From positions 1-40,329 of the forward strand of contig CAMUHN010000026.1 of assembly GCA_947088675.1 (NCBI GenBank): a stretch of DNA of 40,329 nt, read 5' to 3'. The DNA is from an uncultured Roseburia sp. (GTDB lineage Bacteria > Bacillota > Clostridia > Lachnospirales > Lachnospiraceae). Numbering within the stretch: the first letter of the stretch is position 1; every line of letters begins with the position of its first letter. This document shows positions 32,314 through 40,329 of this stretch, piece after piece. The notes under the pieces were generated by a model. The model ran no database searches. It had not been told where the DNA came from and saw only the letters and a list, made by a program, of their open reading frames with translations. The position numbers were made by a program, and so were the translations under genes.

Positions 32314-33168
32314 ATGGGTATGCTTCCTGGCGGTACGGGAACCGGCGTCAGAACATATACCGTGATGAACCGCAATGGTACGGTTGCCGGTACACTAAGT
32401 GTCTCAACATCGAAAAAGAAAAAGAGCGGCGAGACGAAGCAGCGGTTGAATTATAATTTTAAATCAGTTTCATCGATGATCCTGCGTGCAAAAACGTCGG
32501 GCAGCGCAAGTCAGGCTGTGATTAAGGCGAGAGGGAAATTAGCCAATCTCCGACGCAAACTGCACACAGACAAGTATGACGACAGAGAGCTTGAAAATGC
32601 AATTACCCATGCAGCCAAAATGGTCCGGATTGCAAAAAAACGGGTGAATCACCTGAAAGAGGAGGAGGAATCCGATAAAAAAGGCGTAGATATTCCGAAT
32701 GAGGAAGAGACAGAGCAGGAGAGTGAGGTAGAAAACCTGCTGGCTGATCCCGAAATGGGCGGGGAAGAAATGGAACAAAAGATCAAAGAATGCATGAGTG
32801 AACTTCAGAATCAGATGCGCGAGCTGTTGAAAGAGATTGACAGGGACGGCTGGATGGAAGAACTGTCCGGAGAAATTATAGCGGATACAGGCGATTTGTC
32901 CCCACAGGAACGCGAAAATTTAAGAAAACGGCACAGGGCCGCTGAAATGCGCGATATTATCAAAGCGGATATGGAGTATCTGAAAGCAAAGTTTCAGCAG
33001 CTGGCAAGAGAAAAGGAAGAAGCACAAAACGCAAATGCGAGTTTTGGCGGGAATAGTACGGAGACTGTTACCGGGGTTACGCTGGAACTTGGCGGAGTCG
33101 GAATGCCGGTTTCCCCGCCTGAAATACCTGTTCCGGCAGAAGGCGCAAACGTGGATGCATCGCTTTAG
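32314..33168 (+). CDS. Coiled-coil protein of unknown function
   Basis: A 284-residue soluble protein. Residues 1-55 are Gly/Thr/Ser-rich and then basic (SVSTSKKKKSGETKQRLNYN). Residues 60-115 look helical with many Arg and Lys (ILRAKTSGSASQAVIKARGK, THAAKMVRIAKKRVNHLKEE). Residues 115-235 are strongly acidic-basic and should form long coiled coils. The tail is Gly/Pro-rich. I do not recognise a named family. It is transcribed from a SigD-like promoter and followed 18 bases later by the EAL fusion gene, so a motility or signalling role is the working guess. Confidence 0.75.
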   Translation: MGMLPGGTGTGVRTYTVMNRNGTVAGTLSVSTSKKKKSGETKQRLNYNFKSVSSMILRAKTSGSASQAVIKARGKLANLRRKLHTDKYDDRELENAITHAAKMVRIAKKRVNHLKEEEESDKKGVDIPNEEETEQESEVENLLADPEMGGEEMEQKIKECMSELQNQMRELLKEIDRDGWMEELSGEIIADTGDLSPQERENLRKRHRAAEMRDIIKADMEYLKAKFQQLAREKEEAQNANASFGGNSTETVTGVTLELGGVGMPVSPPEIPVPAEGANVDASL

Positions 33169-33186
33169 CAATTGTATGGGGGATTT

Positions 33187-34935
33187 ATGACGCATAAAGA
33201 AAAGGCAGACCAGCTTCTGCACCAGCAGTATCATTGTTCGCAGGCAGTATTTGGCGCGTTTGCGGATGATTTTGATTTGGATTTAAAGACAGTATTTAAA
33301 ATCAGCACCTGCTTTGGCGCCGGAATGCGTCAGGGCGGAATCTGCGGTTGTATCACAGCGTCTTTGCTGGTACTTGGCATGGCGATCGGGTTTTATGATG
33401 CGCAGGACAGAGAACAGGAAGTGTACGGCAACAAAAAGACGGAGGAATTTATCCGCAGATTTACGGAACAGATGGGAGGGGACATAAACTGCCGCGATAT
33501 TCTGGGGAAAGATATTTCCGTTCCGGCGGATATGGCCCTGATTCGCAAAGAAGGGCTGATTTTAAAGAGGTGTCCGAGAGCAGTCAATTCCTGCATTGAA
33601 ATACTGGAGGATATGCTGTCCGATATTTTAAAGGATATGGCGGAGAGCAGTATCGACCCGGAGGATATTCCCGAAAATGACGAGATGCAGAGTATTTTAA
33701 AGAGCATTGGAAAATTAAAACGTTTTCGCAGAAATGTCAATAACCTGTTGCTGTCGTCGGAAAAAGAAATCGGGTTTATCCAGTTTGATATACGCAAGTT
33801 TAAGATTGTCAATGATCTTTACGGTGAAAAATTCGGAGACGAAATACTGGATTTTGTGAAAAAGCAGATTAAAGAATGCTGTGTAGAGGGTCAGTATTAT
33901 ATTAATTTGCGCAGTGATGTATTTATGGTTGTCACAGAATTTGAATATGAGGGTGAGCTGGTAGCATTTATACAGAGGCTGGACGCAAGGATTGCGAGCT
34001 ACAAGAATGTAAAGCTCCAGATGTCTTACGGCGTCTATACAGTGGAGGACCGGCAGATGGAGCTGCGGCAGATGGAAGATCGGGCGGCAATGGCAAGAAA
34101 GGCTGCCAAAAATAATGTCGTGTCCAATATTCTTTTTTATAAGGAACAGTTTAAAGAATCTCTGTATAACCGCAAATTTATTGAGGAAAACATGCAGGCT
34201 GCGATTACAGAGCGCCAGTTTATGATGTATCTCCAGCCGAAATACAGCATTGCAAAGAACGAGATTATCGGCGCGGAAGCGCTTGTCAGATGGCGTCACC
34301 CGCAGCGGGGCATGATTTATCCGGATCAGTTTATTCCGGTTATTGAGGAGAATGGATTTATTCAAAAGGTCGACTATTATATCTGGGAGGAGGCCTGCCG
34401 CTTTATTCGAAGATGCAAAGAAGCCGGTATCGCTTTCTGTCCTGTTTCTGTCAATGTTTCGCGCGTTCATCTGCGTGACAATGAATGTATTCACGTTCTT
34501 TCGGACATGCTGAAAAGAAACGGCATTCCAAAAGGGATGTTGGAACTTGAGATTACAGAGACGGCGGATGACCAGCAGATCAGTTTCAAGGCGCTTCAAT
34601 TAAAAGAAGAAGGATTTACGCTTTTGATGGACGATTTCGGGAGCGGCTATTCATCGCTTAATATTTTATTGGAAACTCCGTTTGACGTCATTAAACTGGA
34701 TAAAAAATTCATGGAAAATATGATGGTTTCCGGTAAGGGCAGGCTGATTTTGGAACAGGTGGTCTCCATGGCGAACAAGCTGGAGCTTGGCCTTTTGGCG
34801 GAGGGCGTTGAGACAAAGGAACAGGTGGAACTGTTACAGAGCATCGGCTGTGATCAGGTACAGGGTTACTATTATGCGAAGCCGATGCCGCAGGAAGAGT
34901 TTTTTGAACTTTTAAAGCAGCAGTATGGGAAATAA
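33187..34935 (+). CDS. C_GCAxxG_C_C domain - degenerate GGDEF - EAL fusion
   Basis: A 582-residue three-part protein. Residues 5-140 resemble the C_GCAxxG_C_C family (HCSQAVFGAF, KISTCFGAGMRQGGICGCIT, with later Cys in INCRDIL and RCPRAVNSC), which may bind a metal or act in redox chemistry. Residues about 185-315 have a GGDEF-like fold (IGFIQFDIRKFKIVNDLYGEKFG), but the active motif reads RSDVF (242-246), so it should not make c-di-GMP. Residues about 330-580 are an EAL domain with EAL at 364, SVNVSRVHL, LELEITET, MDDFGSGYSSL, KLDKKF and AEGVET, all expected for an active c-di-GMP phosphodiesterase. ATG at 33187 follows ggggg by 4 bases. No membrane segment is seen. Confidence 0.88.
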   Translation: MTHKEKADQLLHQQYHCSQAVFGAFADDFDLDLKTVFKISTCFGAGMRQGGICGCITASLLVLGMAIGFYDAQDREQEVYGNKKTEEFIRRFTEQMGGDINCRDILGKDISVPADMALIRKEGLILKRCPRAVNSCIEILEDMLSDILKDMAESSIDPEDIPENDEMQSILKSIGKLKRFRRNVNNLLLSSEKEIGFIQFDIRKFKIVNDLYGEKFGDEILDFVKKQIKECCVEGQYYINLRSDVFMVVTEFEYEGELVAFIQRLDARIASYKNVKLQMSYGVYTVEDRQMELRQMEDRAAMARKAAKNNVVSNILFYKEQFKESLYNRKFIEENMQAAITERQFMMYLQPKYSIAKNEIIGAEALVRWRHPQRGMIYPDQFIPVIEENGFIQKVDYYIWEEACRFIRRCKEAGIAFCPVSVNVSRVHLRDNECIHVLSDMLKRNGIPKGMLELEITETADDQQISFKALQLKEEGFTLLMDDFGSGYSSLNILLETPFDVIKLDKKFMENMMVSGKGRLILEQVVSMANKLELGLLAEGVETKEQVELLQSIGCDQVQGYYYAKPMPQEEFFELLKQQYGK

Positions 34936-34938
34936 ACG

Positions 34939-35607
34939 ATGAAGATCATGATTGTGGAAGATGATGTGACACTTGCAAAAGAAATTGCGGCGTTTCTTGT
35001 AAAATGGGGCTATGAGACGGTGACGGCTTCTGATTTTACCGATATTTTGGATTTATATTTAAAAGAATCGCCGCAGTTGATCCTGTTGGATGTGAATCTG
35101 CCGTATTACGACGGATTTTACTGGTGCGGCCGTATACGGGAGGTCTCAAAAGTTCCGGTTATTTTTATCAGCAGCAGGGACGATGACCGCGATCAGATTA
35201 TGGGAATTGCACAGGGGGCCGATGATTATGTCGGCAAACCGTTTCATCTGGAAATGTTAAAGGCAAAAATTGACGCCATTTTAAGAAGAACTTATCAATA
35301 TAAAATAAAAGAACAGATCTGTCTGGAGCACGGACTTTCTTTTGACGTCGTCTCCCAGATCCTGTTTTGCGGCGGAAAGGAAGTCGAACTGACCAGGTCA
35401 GAGCGGAAAATCTTTGCGAAGCTGCTGGAAAACCGACCGGATGTTGTGTTTCGCGATACGCTTATGATGGATCTGTGGAATACGAACGAGTATGTCTCGG
35501 ACGGTACGTTAACAACGGTGATCAGCCGCATGAGGAGCAAACTGAAAGCTGCCTGCGGGGATGAGGTTGTGAATACGAAGAAAGGGCAGGGCTATTTTAT
35601 CAAATGA
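34939..35607 (+). CDS. BceR-like response regulator
   Basis: A 222-residue OmpR-type response regulator. The receiver has the acidic pair VEDD, the phosphorylated Asp at 51 (LLDVNLP), Ser in ISSRDD and Lys in GKPFHLEML. The carboxyl winged helix carries LTRSERKIFAKLLENR and TVISRMRSKL. Such regulators control ABC transporters for bacitracin or lantibiotic resistance. The start is only 3 bases after the stop of the EAL fusion gene, so translation is probably coupled to it. It overlaps the kinase by 4 bases. Its likely target motifs are at 36585-36631. Confidence 0.92.
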   Translation: MKIMIVEDDVTLAKEIAAFLVKWGYETVTASDFTDILDLYLKESPQLILLDVNLPYYDGFYWCGRIREVSKVPVIFISSRDDDRDQIMGIAQGADDYVGKPFHLEMLKAKIDAILRRTYQYKIKEQICLEHGLSFDVVSQILFCGGKEVELTRSERKIFAKLLENRPDVVFRDTLMMDLWNTNEYVSDGTLTTVISRMRSKLKAACGDEVVNTKKGQGYFIK

Positions 35608-36593
35608 AATATCTGAAAAGACGGTGGAAATATTTTTTTCTGTATTTGATACTGTTTTTTTCGTTTAATCTCTATTTTATCTTTCTGATGCGCACATCGC
35701 ATCTTTTCTGGCTTCTTTATCTGGACGGACTCCTGATCATGCTGCTTTTTACTGCAGGCGTATGGGATTATCTTTCTTTTCGGCGGATGCAAAAAGAAGT
35801 GAATCTGCTGAAAGAACGGGGCATGGTTCTCTGCCAGACGCTTGAAAGAGATTTTGAAAACAAAGACATTGCTGAACATGACGTTCAGGTATTAAATGAA
35901 AAACTCTCGGCGGCTTTTGAAGAAAATTGCGAATTGTCTGATTTTGTGGCAAAATGGTGCCATGAGTTTAAAATACCGCTTGCCGCAGGACTTTTGATTG
36001 TGGAGAAAATTGAGAATGGCGAGGTAAGAGACGCTATGCGGGAGCAGCTGGAAAAAATGAACCGTCAGTTAAATTCCGTTCTGCTTGGCGCGAAACTGAC
36101 CAGTTCGCTGCTGGATGTCAAAATCAGACGCGTATCGCTGCAGGAATGCGTGCAGGCGTCGATCCGTAATTACCGTTTTTTTCTGATTCAGAAGAATTTT
36201 TCGCTTCATCTGGAACAAATGACTCTGTATGTCTATTCTGATTTTTCGTGGCTGGTCTATATTATAGATCAGCTTATCAGCAATGCCGTCAAATATGCAG
36301 GCCGTGATCCGATCCTTTCGATTTGGCCGGTGCAGCGGGATGGTCAGACAGAACTGTGGATCGAGGATAACGGAGACGGGATCAGGAGAGAGGATTTAAG
36401 CCGCATTTTTGAAAAAGGGTATGTCGGCAGCAATTATCACAACGGCTCCTACAAATCAACCGGCATGGGTTTGTATCTTGTGTCAAAGATTATTTCAAGA
36501 TTGGGACATCAGATTTCGGTTGAAAGCGAATATGGCGCGTTTACCAGATTTTGTATTTTGTTTTCGGTATCATCCGCGGTTACATTACAATAA
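35604..36593 (+). CDS. BceS-like sensor histidine kinase
   Basis: A 329-residue intramembrane-sensing kinase. Two membrane segments at about residues 9-30 and 36-55 are joined by a very short loop, so it has no sensor domain and should take its signal from the BceAB transporter. The phosphorylated His is residue 120 in WCHEFKIPLAA. The ATPase part has N-box QLISNAVKYAG, G1 IEDNGDGI and G2 STGMGLYLVSKI. Start and stop overlap neighbours tightly. The stop codon lies inside the 15-base palindrome that begins the BceA promoter region. Confidence 0.92.
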   Translation: MKYLKRRWKYFFLYLILFFSFNLYFIFLMRTSHLFWLLYLDGLLIMLLFTAGVWDYLSFRRMQKEVNLLKERGMVLCQTLERDFENKDIAEHDVQVLNEKLSAAFEENCELSDFVAKWCHEFKIPLAAGLLIVEKIENGEVRDAMREQLEKMNRQLNSVLLGAKLTSSLLDVKIRRVSLQECVQASIRNYRFFLIQKNFSLHLEQMTLYVYSDFSWLVYIIDQLISNAVKYAGRDPILSIWPVQRDGQTELWIEDNGDGIRREDLSRIFEKGYVGSNYHNGSYKSTGMGLYLVSKIISRLGHQISVESEYGAFTRFCILFSVSSAVTLQ

Positions 36594-36658
36594 TTGTAAG
36601 ATTTCGCGATGTTTTGTAAGCGCAATGTAAGGATTTTTTCTGCTTCCTGCCGTACAAT
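36585..36658 (+). promoter_or_regulatory. BceR-type operator array and promoter of the transporter genes
   Basis: TTACA-ATAAT-TGTAA (36585-36599) is a perfect inverted repeat. TGTAAG occurs three times, at 36595, 36615 and 36626. TACAAT (36653-36658) is a good -10 box with a poor -35 (AGGATT, 36630-36635, 17-base spacing), as expected of an activator-dependent promoter. BceR-like regulators bind TNACA/TGTAA inverted repeats, so the transporter is probably induced by the adjacent system. Confidence 0.7.
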
Positions 36659-36687
36659 ATCAGAAAAAGAAAGGCATGGAGGTAACT

Positions 36688-37455
36688 ATGAACGAAAACA
36701 AAGTAGCTGAAGTAAAAAATCTGATTAAAAATTATGGGACCAGGGATTTTACGGCAACGGTATTAAAGGGGATTGACCTTACGATCTGCTGTAATGATTT
36801 TATCGCGGTGATGGGGCCGTCCGGTTCCGGAAAAACAACGCTCTTAAATATTTTGTCTACGATTGACAAACCGACGCATGGATCCGTGATGCTGGACGGG
36901 CATGATATTACAAAGATTTCCAATCAGGATCTCTCAAAATTACGGAGAGATAAGATCGGCCTGATCTTTCAGGATTACAATCTGCTGGATACAATGACGC
37001 TGCAGGATAATATTGCTCTTCCGCTTTCCTTAAACGGTGTTGCCAGCCGTGTGTGTATGCAGAAAACGGAAGAACTTGCCGGATTGTTCGGACTTTCCGA
37101 CCATCTGAAAAAATATCCCTATCAGCTGTCCGGCGGGCAGAAGCAGCGCGGTGCGGCATGCCGCGCGCTTATCACGGACCCGCAGATTATTTTTGCCGAT
37201 GAACCGACCGGGGCGCTTGATTCCAGGTCGGGCAAAGAACTGATGAGATGTTTAAAAGAAGTAAATGACAGCGGACGCGCCGCGATTTTTATGGTGACGC
37301 ACGATCCGTACTGCGCGTCTTATGCAAAGGACGTTTACATTTTAAGCGACGGGATGATGAAGTGCCGGTTGAGCAGGGGAAGCGGGCGCAAAGAATTTTT
37401 TGACCGCATTATGGATGCGCAGATTTCTATGGGAGGTGATTTCTCATGCGACTGA
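36688..37455 (+). CDS. BceA-like ABC transporter ATP-binding protein
   Basis: A 255-residue MacB/BceA-type ATPase that pairs with the permease overlapping it by 10 bases. Walker A is GPSGSGKTTLL, the Q-loop LIFQDYNLLD, the signature LSGGQKQRGAACRAL, Walker B IIFADEPTGALD and the switch His in MVTHDP. The pair most likely removes peptide antibiotics from lipid II cycle targets and signals through the kinase. ATG at 36688 follows ggaggt by 5 bases; an in-frame ATG 12 bases earlier lies in that site. Confidence 0.94.
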   Translation: MNENKVAEVKNLIKNYGTRDFTATVLKGIDLTICCNDFIAVMGPSGSGKTTLLNILSTIDKPTHGSVMLDGHDITKISNQDLSKLRRDKIGLIFQDYNLLDTMTLQDNIALPLSLNGVASRVCMQKTEELAGLFGLSDHLKKYPYQLSGGQKQRGAACRALITDPQIIFADEPTGALDSRSGKELMRCLKEVNDSGRAAIFMVTHDPYCASYAKDVYILSDGMMKCRLSRGSGRKEFFDRIMDAQISMGGDFSCD

Positions 37456-39344
37456 TGCAGCTTGCGTTTTTAAATTTTAAGAACAATCTGAAAAATTACC
37501 TGTCCCTGGTGCTGTCGCTGTCGTTTACGATTCTGATTTTTTTTAATTTTCAGAATATTATTTATTCGGATTCGTTTGAGGTGCTTGGCACGCAGAACAA
37601 AGACTACATTGATATCATTGTCAGAGTGATTTCTTTTGTACTTGGTTGTTTTATGTTCTTTTTTCTGTGGTATTCCACCAACGTTTTTTTGACGAAACGG
37701 AAGAAAGAGATCGGCATCTATGTGTTTATGGGACTGACGAATCAGAAAATCGGTAAGATGTATATGATCGAGACATCGCTGATCGGAATTACCGCCTTTG
37801 TTCTCGGGATTTTTTCCGGCATTGCTACAGCGGCTTTGTTTCAGATGATATTGCTTGCTGTCTCGGACATCGCGGTGGAGATTCGCTTTCAGGTGAGGAT
37901 AGAACCGGTATTCATTACGGCGGTGGTTTATCTGGCGATGTACCTGATTTTTGTGATAAAAGGGTATTGCAATATTGTAAAGAGCAGCGTTCTTTCCATG
38001 ATTTCCGCTTCAAGGCAGAATGAGTATGTCAGGCAGAGTACGCCGGTTTTACTGCTTAAGGCAGCGCTTGGCGCCTGCATTCTTGGCGGCGGGTACTATC
38101 TGGCTGTGAAAGAAGGCGGGCAGGAGGTAATGGGGAATGTTATGGCTGCCGTTGTGCTTGTGACGGCAGGCGTCTATTTGCTGTTTGGAGGCCTGATTCC
38201 GTATGTGTTCCAGTCTGTCGCGAGGAATAAGAAAATTCTTTACCGTGGACAGCGCAATCTCTGGGTCAACAGTATGATTTTTCGTATGAAGAAAAATTAC
38301 CGCACCTATGCGATTGTATGTGTGCTGACTCTTTGTTCTGTTACGGCGCTTGCGACCGGTTTTGCGATGAAGATACGCCATGACAATATGGTGCAGTTTG
38401 AGAATACGTATACGTTTCAGTTCTTAAGCGACCAGCCGGATATTGGGAATCAGGCACAGCCGCTGATTGAAAAATACAGCGAAATCTCATACCGTTCTGA
38501 TATACCGGTTCTTTTTCTGGACAATGTAAATGTAAGTAACAGATCTTTTGCCGGGTCTTATGCGGTTGTTCCGTATTCCGGGGTAATGCGGCTGGCAGAA
38601 CAGGTCGGGCTTTCCTTTGAACTTAAGGAGCCTGGGATGGACGAGGTGATTGAAGCCGGTCATCTGTACCTGTTATCTCTGCTCACAGACCGTTCGGACA
38701 TTACGGTGACGATCAACGGAAAAGAATACAGGCAGATACAGGAAACAAGCGAACCTTATCTTGGGTATCTTCAGGAGCAGGCAGGCTATTACATTGTAAA
38801 TGATGCAGAATTTGAAGCAATGCAGCCGTTCGGGCAAAGCCTCTATACCAGTAATTTTAAAATCAGCGATGCCGATATGTTTGAGGCAGTGCGGGATGAA
38901 TTAAATGTTCTGAGCAGCAATACGGAAGAAAACTATACGGCCCGTGTTGCAGTTGATCCAAAGAGCAACGATACCGACTGGGTGAAAGTGTTTTATACAC
39001 TGTGTATCTTTTTGTTTCTGGTCTTCATTCTGGCCAGTGGGAGTATCATGTTTATGAAACTGTATAACGATTCCTTTGAGGAGAGGCCGCGGGCGCTTGT
39101 CATGAAAAAGATCGGTATCGACAGCGGAACGCTTGGCAGGTCGATCGCAGCGGAGCTTGGCATGGCGTACATTCTGCCGTTTGCGGTGATGACGGTTTCC
39201 TCGTATTTCTCGGTACATGCGCTTGAAAAAATGATGCATACCAGTCTGTTTTCCGTACGGATTGTGAGCGTGCTTATTGTGTTTGCGATTTTCTTTTTCT
39301 TTTACCTGATATCGGTTGCGGCTTATCGTAAAAATGTTTGCTGA
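37446..39344 (+). CDS. BceB-like FtsX-type permease
   Basis: A 632-residue permease with the ten-helix BceB layout: a pair of helices near residues 18-75, FLTKRKKEIGIYVFMGLTNQKIG as the cytoplasmic FtsX coupling loop, and further helices to about residue 300. It then has a large extracellular domain of roughly 200 residues (about 305-510) and the last three helices. The extracellular domain is the part that defines the peptide antibiotic specificity in this group; its sequence does not tell me which peptide. ATG at 37446 follows gggaggt by 8 bases. No terminator is seen directly after it. Confidence 0.9.
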   Translation: MRLMQLAFLNFKNNLKNYLSLVLSLSFTILIFFNFQNIIYSDSFEVLGTQNKDYIDIIVRVISFVLGCFMFFFLWYSTNVFLTKRKKEIGIYVFMGLTNQKIGKMYMIETSLIGITAFVLGIFSGIATAALFQMILLAVSDIAVEIRFQVRIEPVFITAVVYLAMYLIFVIKGYCNIVKSSVLSMISASRQNEYVRQSTPVLLLKAALGACILGGGYYLAVKEGGQEVMGNVMAAVVLVTAGVYLLFGGLIPYVFQSVARNKKILYRGQRNLWVNSMIFRMKKNYRTYAIVCVLTLCSVTALATGFAMKIRHDNMVQFENTYTFQFLSDQPDIGNQAQPLIEKYSEISYRSDIPVLFLDNVNVSNRSFAGSYAVVPYSGVMRLAEQVGLSFELKEPGMDEVIEAGHLYLLSLLTDRSDITVTINGKEYRQIQETSEPYLGYLQEQAGYYIVNDAEFEAMQPFGQSLYTSNFKISDADMFEAVRDELNVLSSNTEENYTARVAVDPKSNDTDWVKVFYTLCIFLFLVFILASGSIMFMKLYNDSFEERPRALVMKKIGIDSGTLGRSIAAELGMAYILPFAVMTVSSYFSVHALEKMMHTSLFSVRIVSVLIVFAIFFFFYLISVAAYRKNVC

Positions 39345-39629
39345 CGACGGAGAGTGCATCTTTTTTTCGGTAAAGGAACTCCACATCACTGATGAATTTT
39401 TCGGTAATATATCGCTGCTTTCCGGCAAGGTCGGATGTCAGTAAAGAGATGTTAACACATGGTACGCAAAGTGAGGGTAGTGAAGATACAAAAAAGTTGT
39501 GGATGAAGTATTAAGAGCAGAAAAATGGAGAAGCTTTGAAAAATTAAGCTGCTAACGCAACACCTGTCTGGAAGGGTTTGTGCGATGGAGATTGCAGAGC
39601 AGGAAATTATTTACACATAAGCAACGAGA
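39345..39629. other. Stretch without a supportable gene
   Basis: No long frame or known RNA was seen. Short protein-like pieces occur (for example a Met-Val-Arg-Lys start near 39459 and a run ending in a stop near 39620), but stops interrupt them. This looks like eroded accessory DNA between two antibiotic-response modules. Confidence 0.35.
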
Positions 39630-39658
39630 AACGGCAGGGTGCAAACCTTGTCGTTTTT
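39630..39658 (+). terminator. Terminator before the last response regulator
   Basis: AACGGCAGGGT-GCAA-ACCTTGTCGTT is an 11-base-pair stem with two G-U pairs, followed by TTT. It is followed by about 110 bases without a gene. Confidence 0.7.
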
Positions 39659-39766
39659 ACGCCGTATTGAGGGCGTTATCCATCTTACCCGTGTATGGCT
39701 TATTCCACGGGACACAGAAAAGCCAGCGGATATGCGTCGGAAAAATTTTTGGGGGGAGATGGGAAA

Positions 39767-40329
39767 ATGATAGAAATCTATTATATTGAAGATGATGAAA
39801 ATATTGCAATGGCTGTAAAAGAATATCTGAGCCAAAAAGGGTATGCCGTTTCTATATTTGGAACGTTGGAAAGCGGAAAGAAGGCATTGGAACACCGTAT
39901 TCCAGGCATTGTTCTGATTGACTGGAATATGCCGGACGGCGAGGGAAACAGTTTTTGCAGATGGATACGCGCAAGATGGAAAGAACTGCCAGTTATTTTT
40001 CTGACTGTCCGAGACGATACTTGTGATATTATTTCTGGTTTTAAATATGGGGCAGATGATTATGTGACAAAACCCTTTGAACTGGAAGTTCTGTATTCCC
40101 GCATCCACGCACTGCTGCGCAGGGCGGGGAATGTCCAGAGCCGGTATCTTTCCTGCGGTTCTATTTCGATGGACAAAAACAAAACGGCAGTATTTTGCGG
40201 CGAGGAAGAAATTACTGTCAGCCAGGCAGAATACCAGCTTTTGCAGCTTTTAATGGAAAATAAGGGGAGAACCATCACAAGAGAACGGCTGCTGACTCAA
40301 ATCTGGGACAATAACGGGAATTATGTCAA
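39767..40329 (+). CDS. OmpR-type response regulator (cut by window end)
   Basis: The first 187 residues of a second response regulator. The receiver has IEDDENI, phospho-Asp 52 in LIDWNMPDG, Thr in FLTVRDD and Lys in VTKPFELEVL. The winged helix is present to TRERLLTQIWDNNGNYV at the edge; about 40 residues are missing. It differs clearly from the BceR-like regulator at 34939, sharing only the general family pattern, and resembles regulators placed beside lantibiotic immunity transporters. ATG at 39767 follows ggggggag. Its kinase should lie beyond the window. Confidence 0.9.
   Translation, partial: MIEIYYIEDDENIAMAVKEYLSQKGYAVSIFGTLESGKKALEHRIPGIVLIDWNMPDGEGNSFCRWIRARWKELPVIFLTVRDDTCDIISGFKYGADDYVTKPFELEVLYSRIHALLRRAGNVQSRYLSCGSISMDKNKTAVFCGEEEITVSQAEYQLLQLLMENKGRTITRERLLTQIWDNNGNYV

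Noticed and set aside
33715-34599. Long minus-strand frame opposite the EAL fusion gene
   Set aside because: It is antisense to GGDEF/EAL motifs, with no ribosome binding site or family pattern.

Overview
The window looks like a chromosomal segment of a low-to-mid GC, Gram-positive, anaerobic Firmicute, most probably a Lachnospiraceae member of the Roseburia/Eubacterium rectale type. This rests on several independent signs: a butyryl-CoA:acetate CoA-transferase closely resembling the enzyme of gut butyrate producers, a ferredoxin-linked 2-oxoacid oxidoreductase, GerA-type spore germination proteins, two Feo-type FeoA proteins with FeoB, lipoteichoic-acid-synthase-like and BceRSAB-type envelope genes, and two promoters matching the flagellar sigma factor (SigD/FliA). 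The organism is therefore predicted to be a motile, spore-forming butyrate producer. No rRNA, tRNA, CRISPR array or intact insertion sequence was seen.

Layout. Positions 1-1760 are accessory debris: a truncated Cys-rich KTR protein of the kind carried by conjugative elements, a GNAT acetyltransferase, a TetR regulator pseudogene that keeps its operator-like palindrome, and an unidentified fragment. A radical SAM gene and an HxlR regulator (1764-3164) diverge around a palindromic operator. A small Xre regulator and a YcxB-like membrane protein (3681-4979) are separated by a perfect consensus promoter. Housekeeping genes follow: rarA overlapping an aspartate-type aminotransferase, a SigD-controlled unknown protein on the minus strand, ispE and a GntR regulator. 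The germination locus (10555-14133) encodes GerAA and a GerAB-GerAC fusion. The iron block (14150-17294) is feoA-feoA-feoB plus a small Cys-rich membrane protein, with two related inverted repeats. Next come a GPH sugar symporter, a membrane-bound spermidine-synthase-like protein and signal peptidase I.

A minus-strand group (21442-26542) holds an LtaS-like sulfatase-fold enzyme, the CoA-transferase and a MATE exporter. It diverges from a two-gene 2-oxoacid:ferredoxin oxidoreductase operon (26775-30172) that has a terminator-like hairpin in its leader. A DUF362 protein follows, preceded by a long, strongly structured and unidentified leader, and then a convergent flavin reductase.

The right end (32249-39344) is the most interesting part. 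A SigD-type promoter precedes a coiled-coil protein of unknown function and an unusual fusion of a C_GCAxxG_C_C-type Cys domain, a degenerate GGDEF domain and an EAL domain with the key phosphodiesterase motifs. Three bases after that gene begins a BceR-like response regulator, then a BceS-like kinase and a BceAB-type ABC transporter behind repeated TGTAAG motifs. The arrangement suggests that motility-phase transcription, redox state, c-di-GMP turnover and an antimicrobial-peptide detoxification module could be coupled in one transcript. A second OmpR-type response regulator, cut by the window end, follows about 420 bases of apparently non-coding sequence. All assignments are from reading the sequence; no database search was possible.
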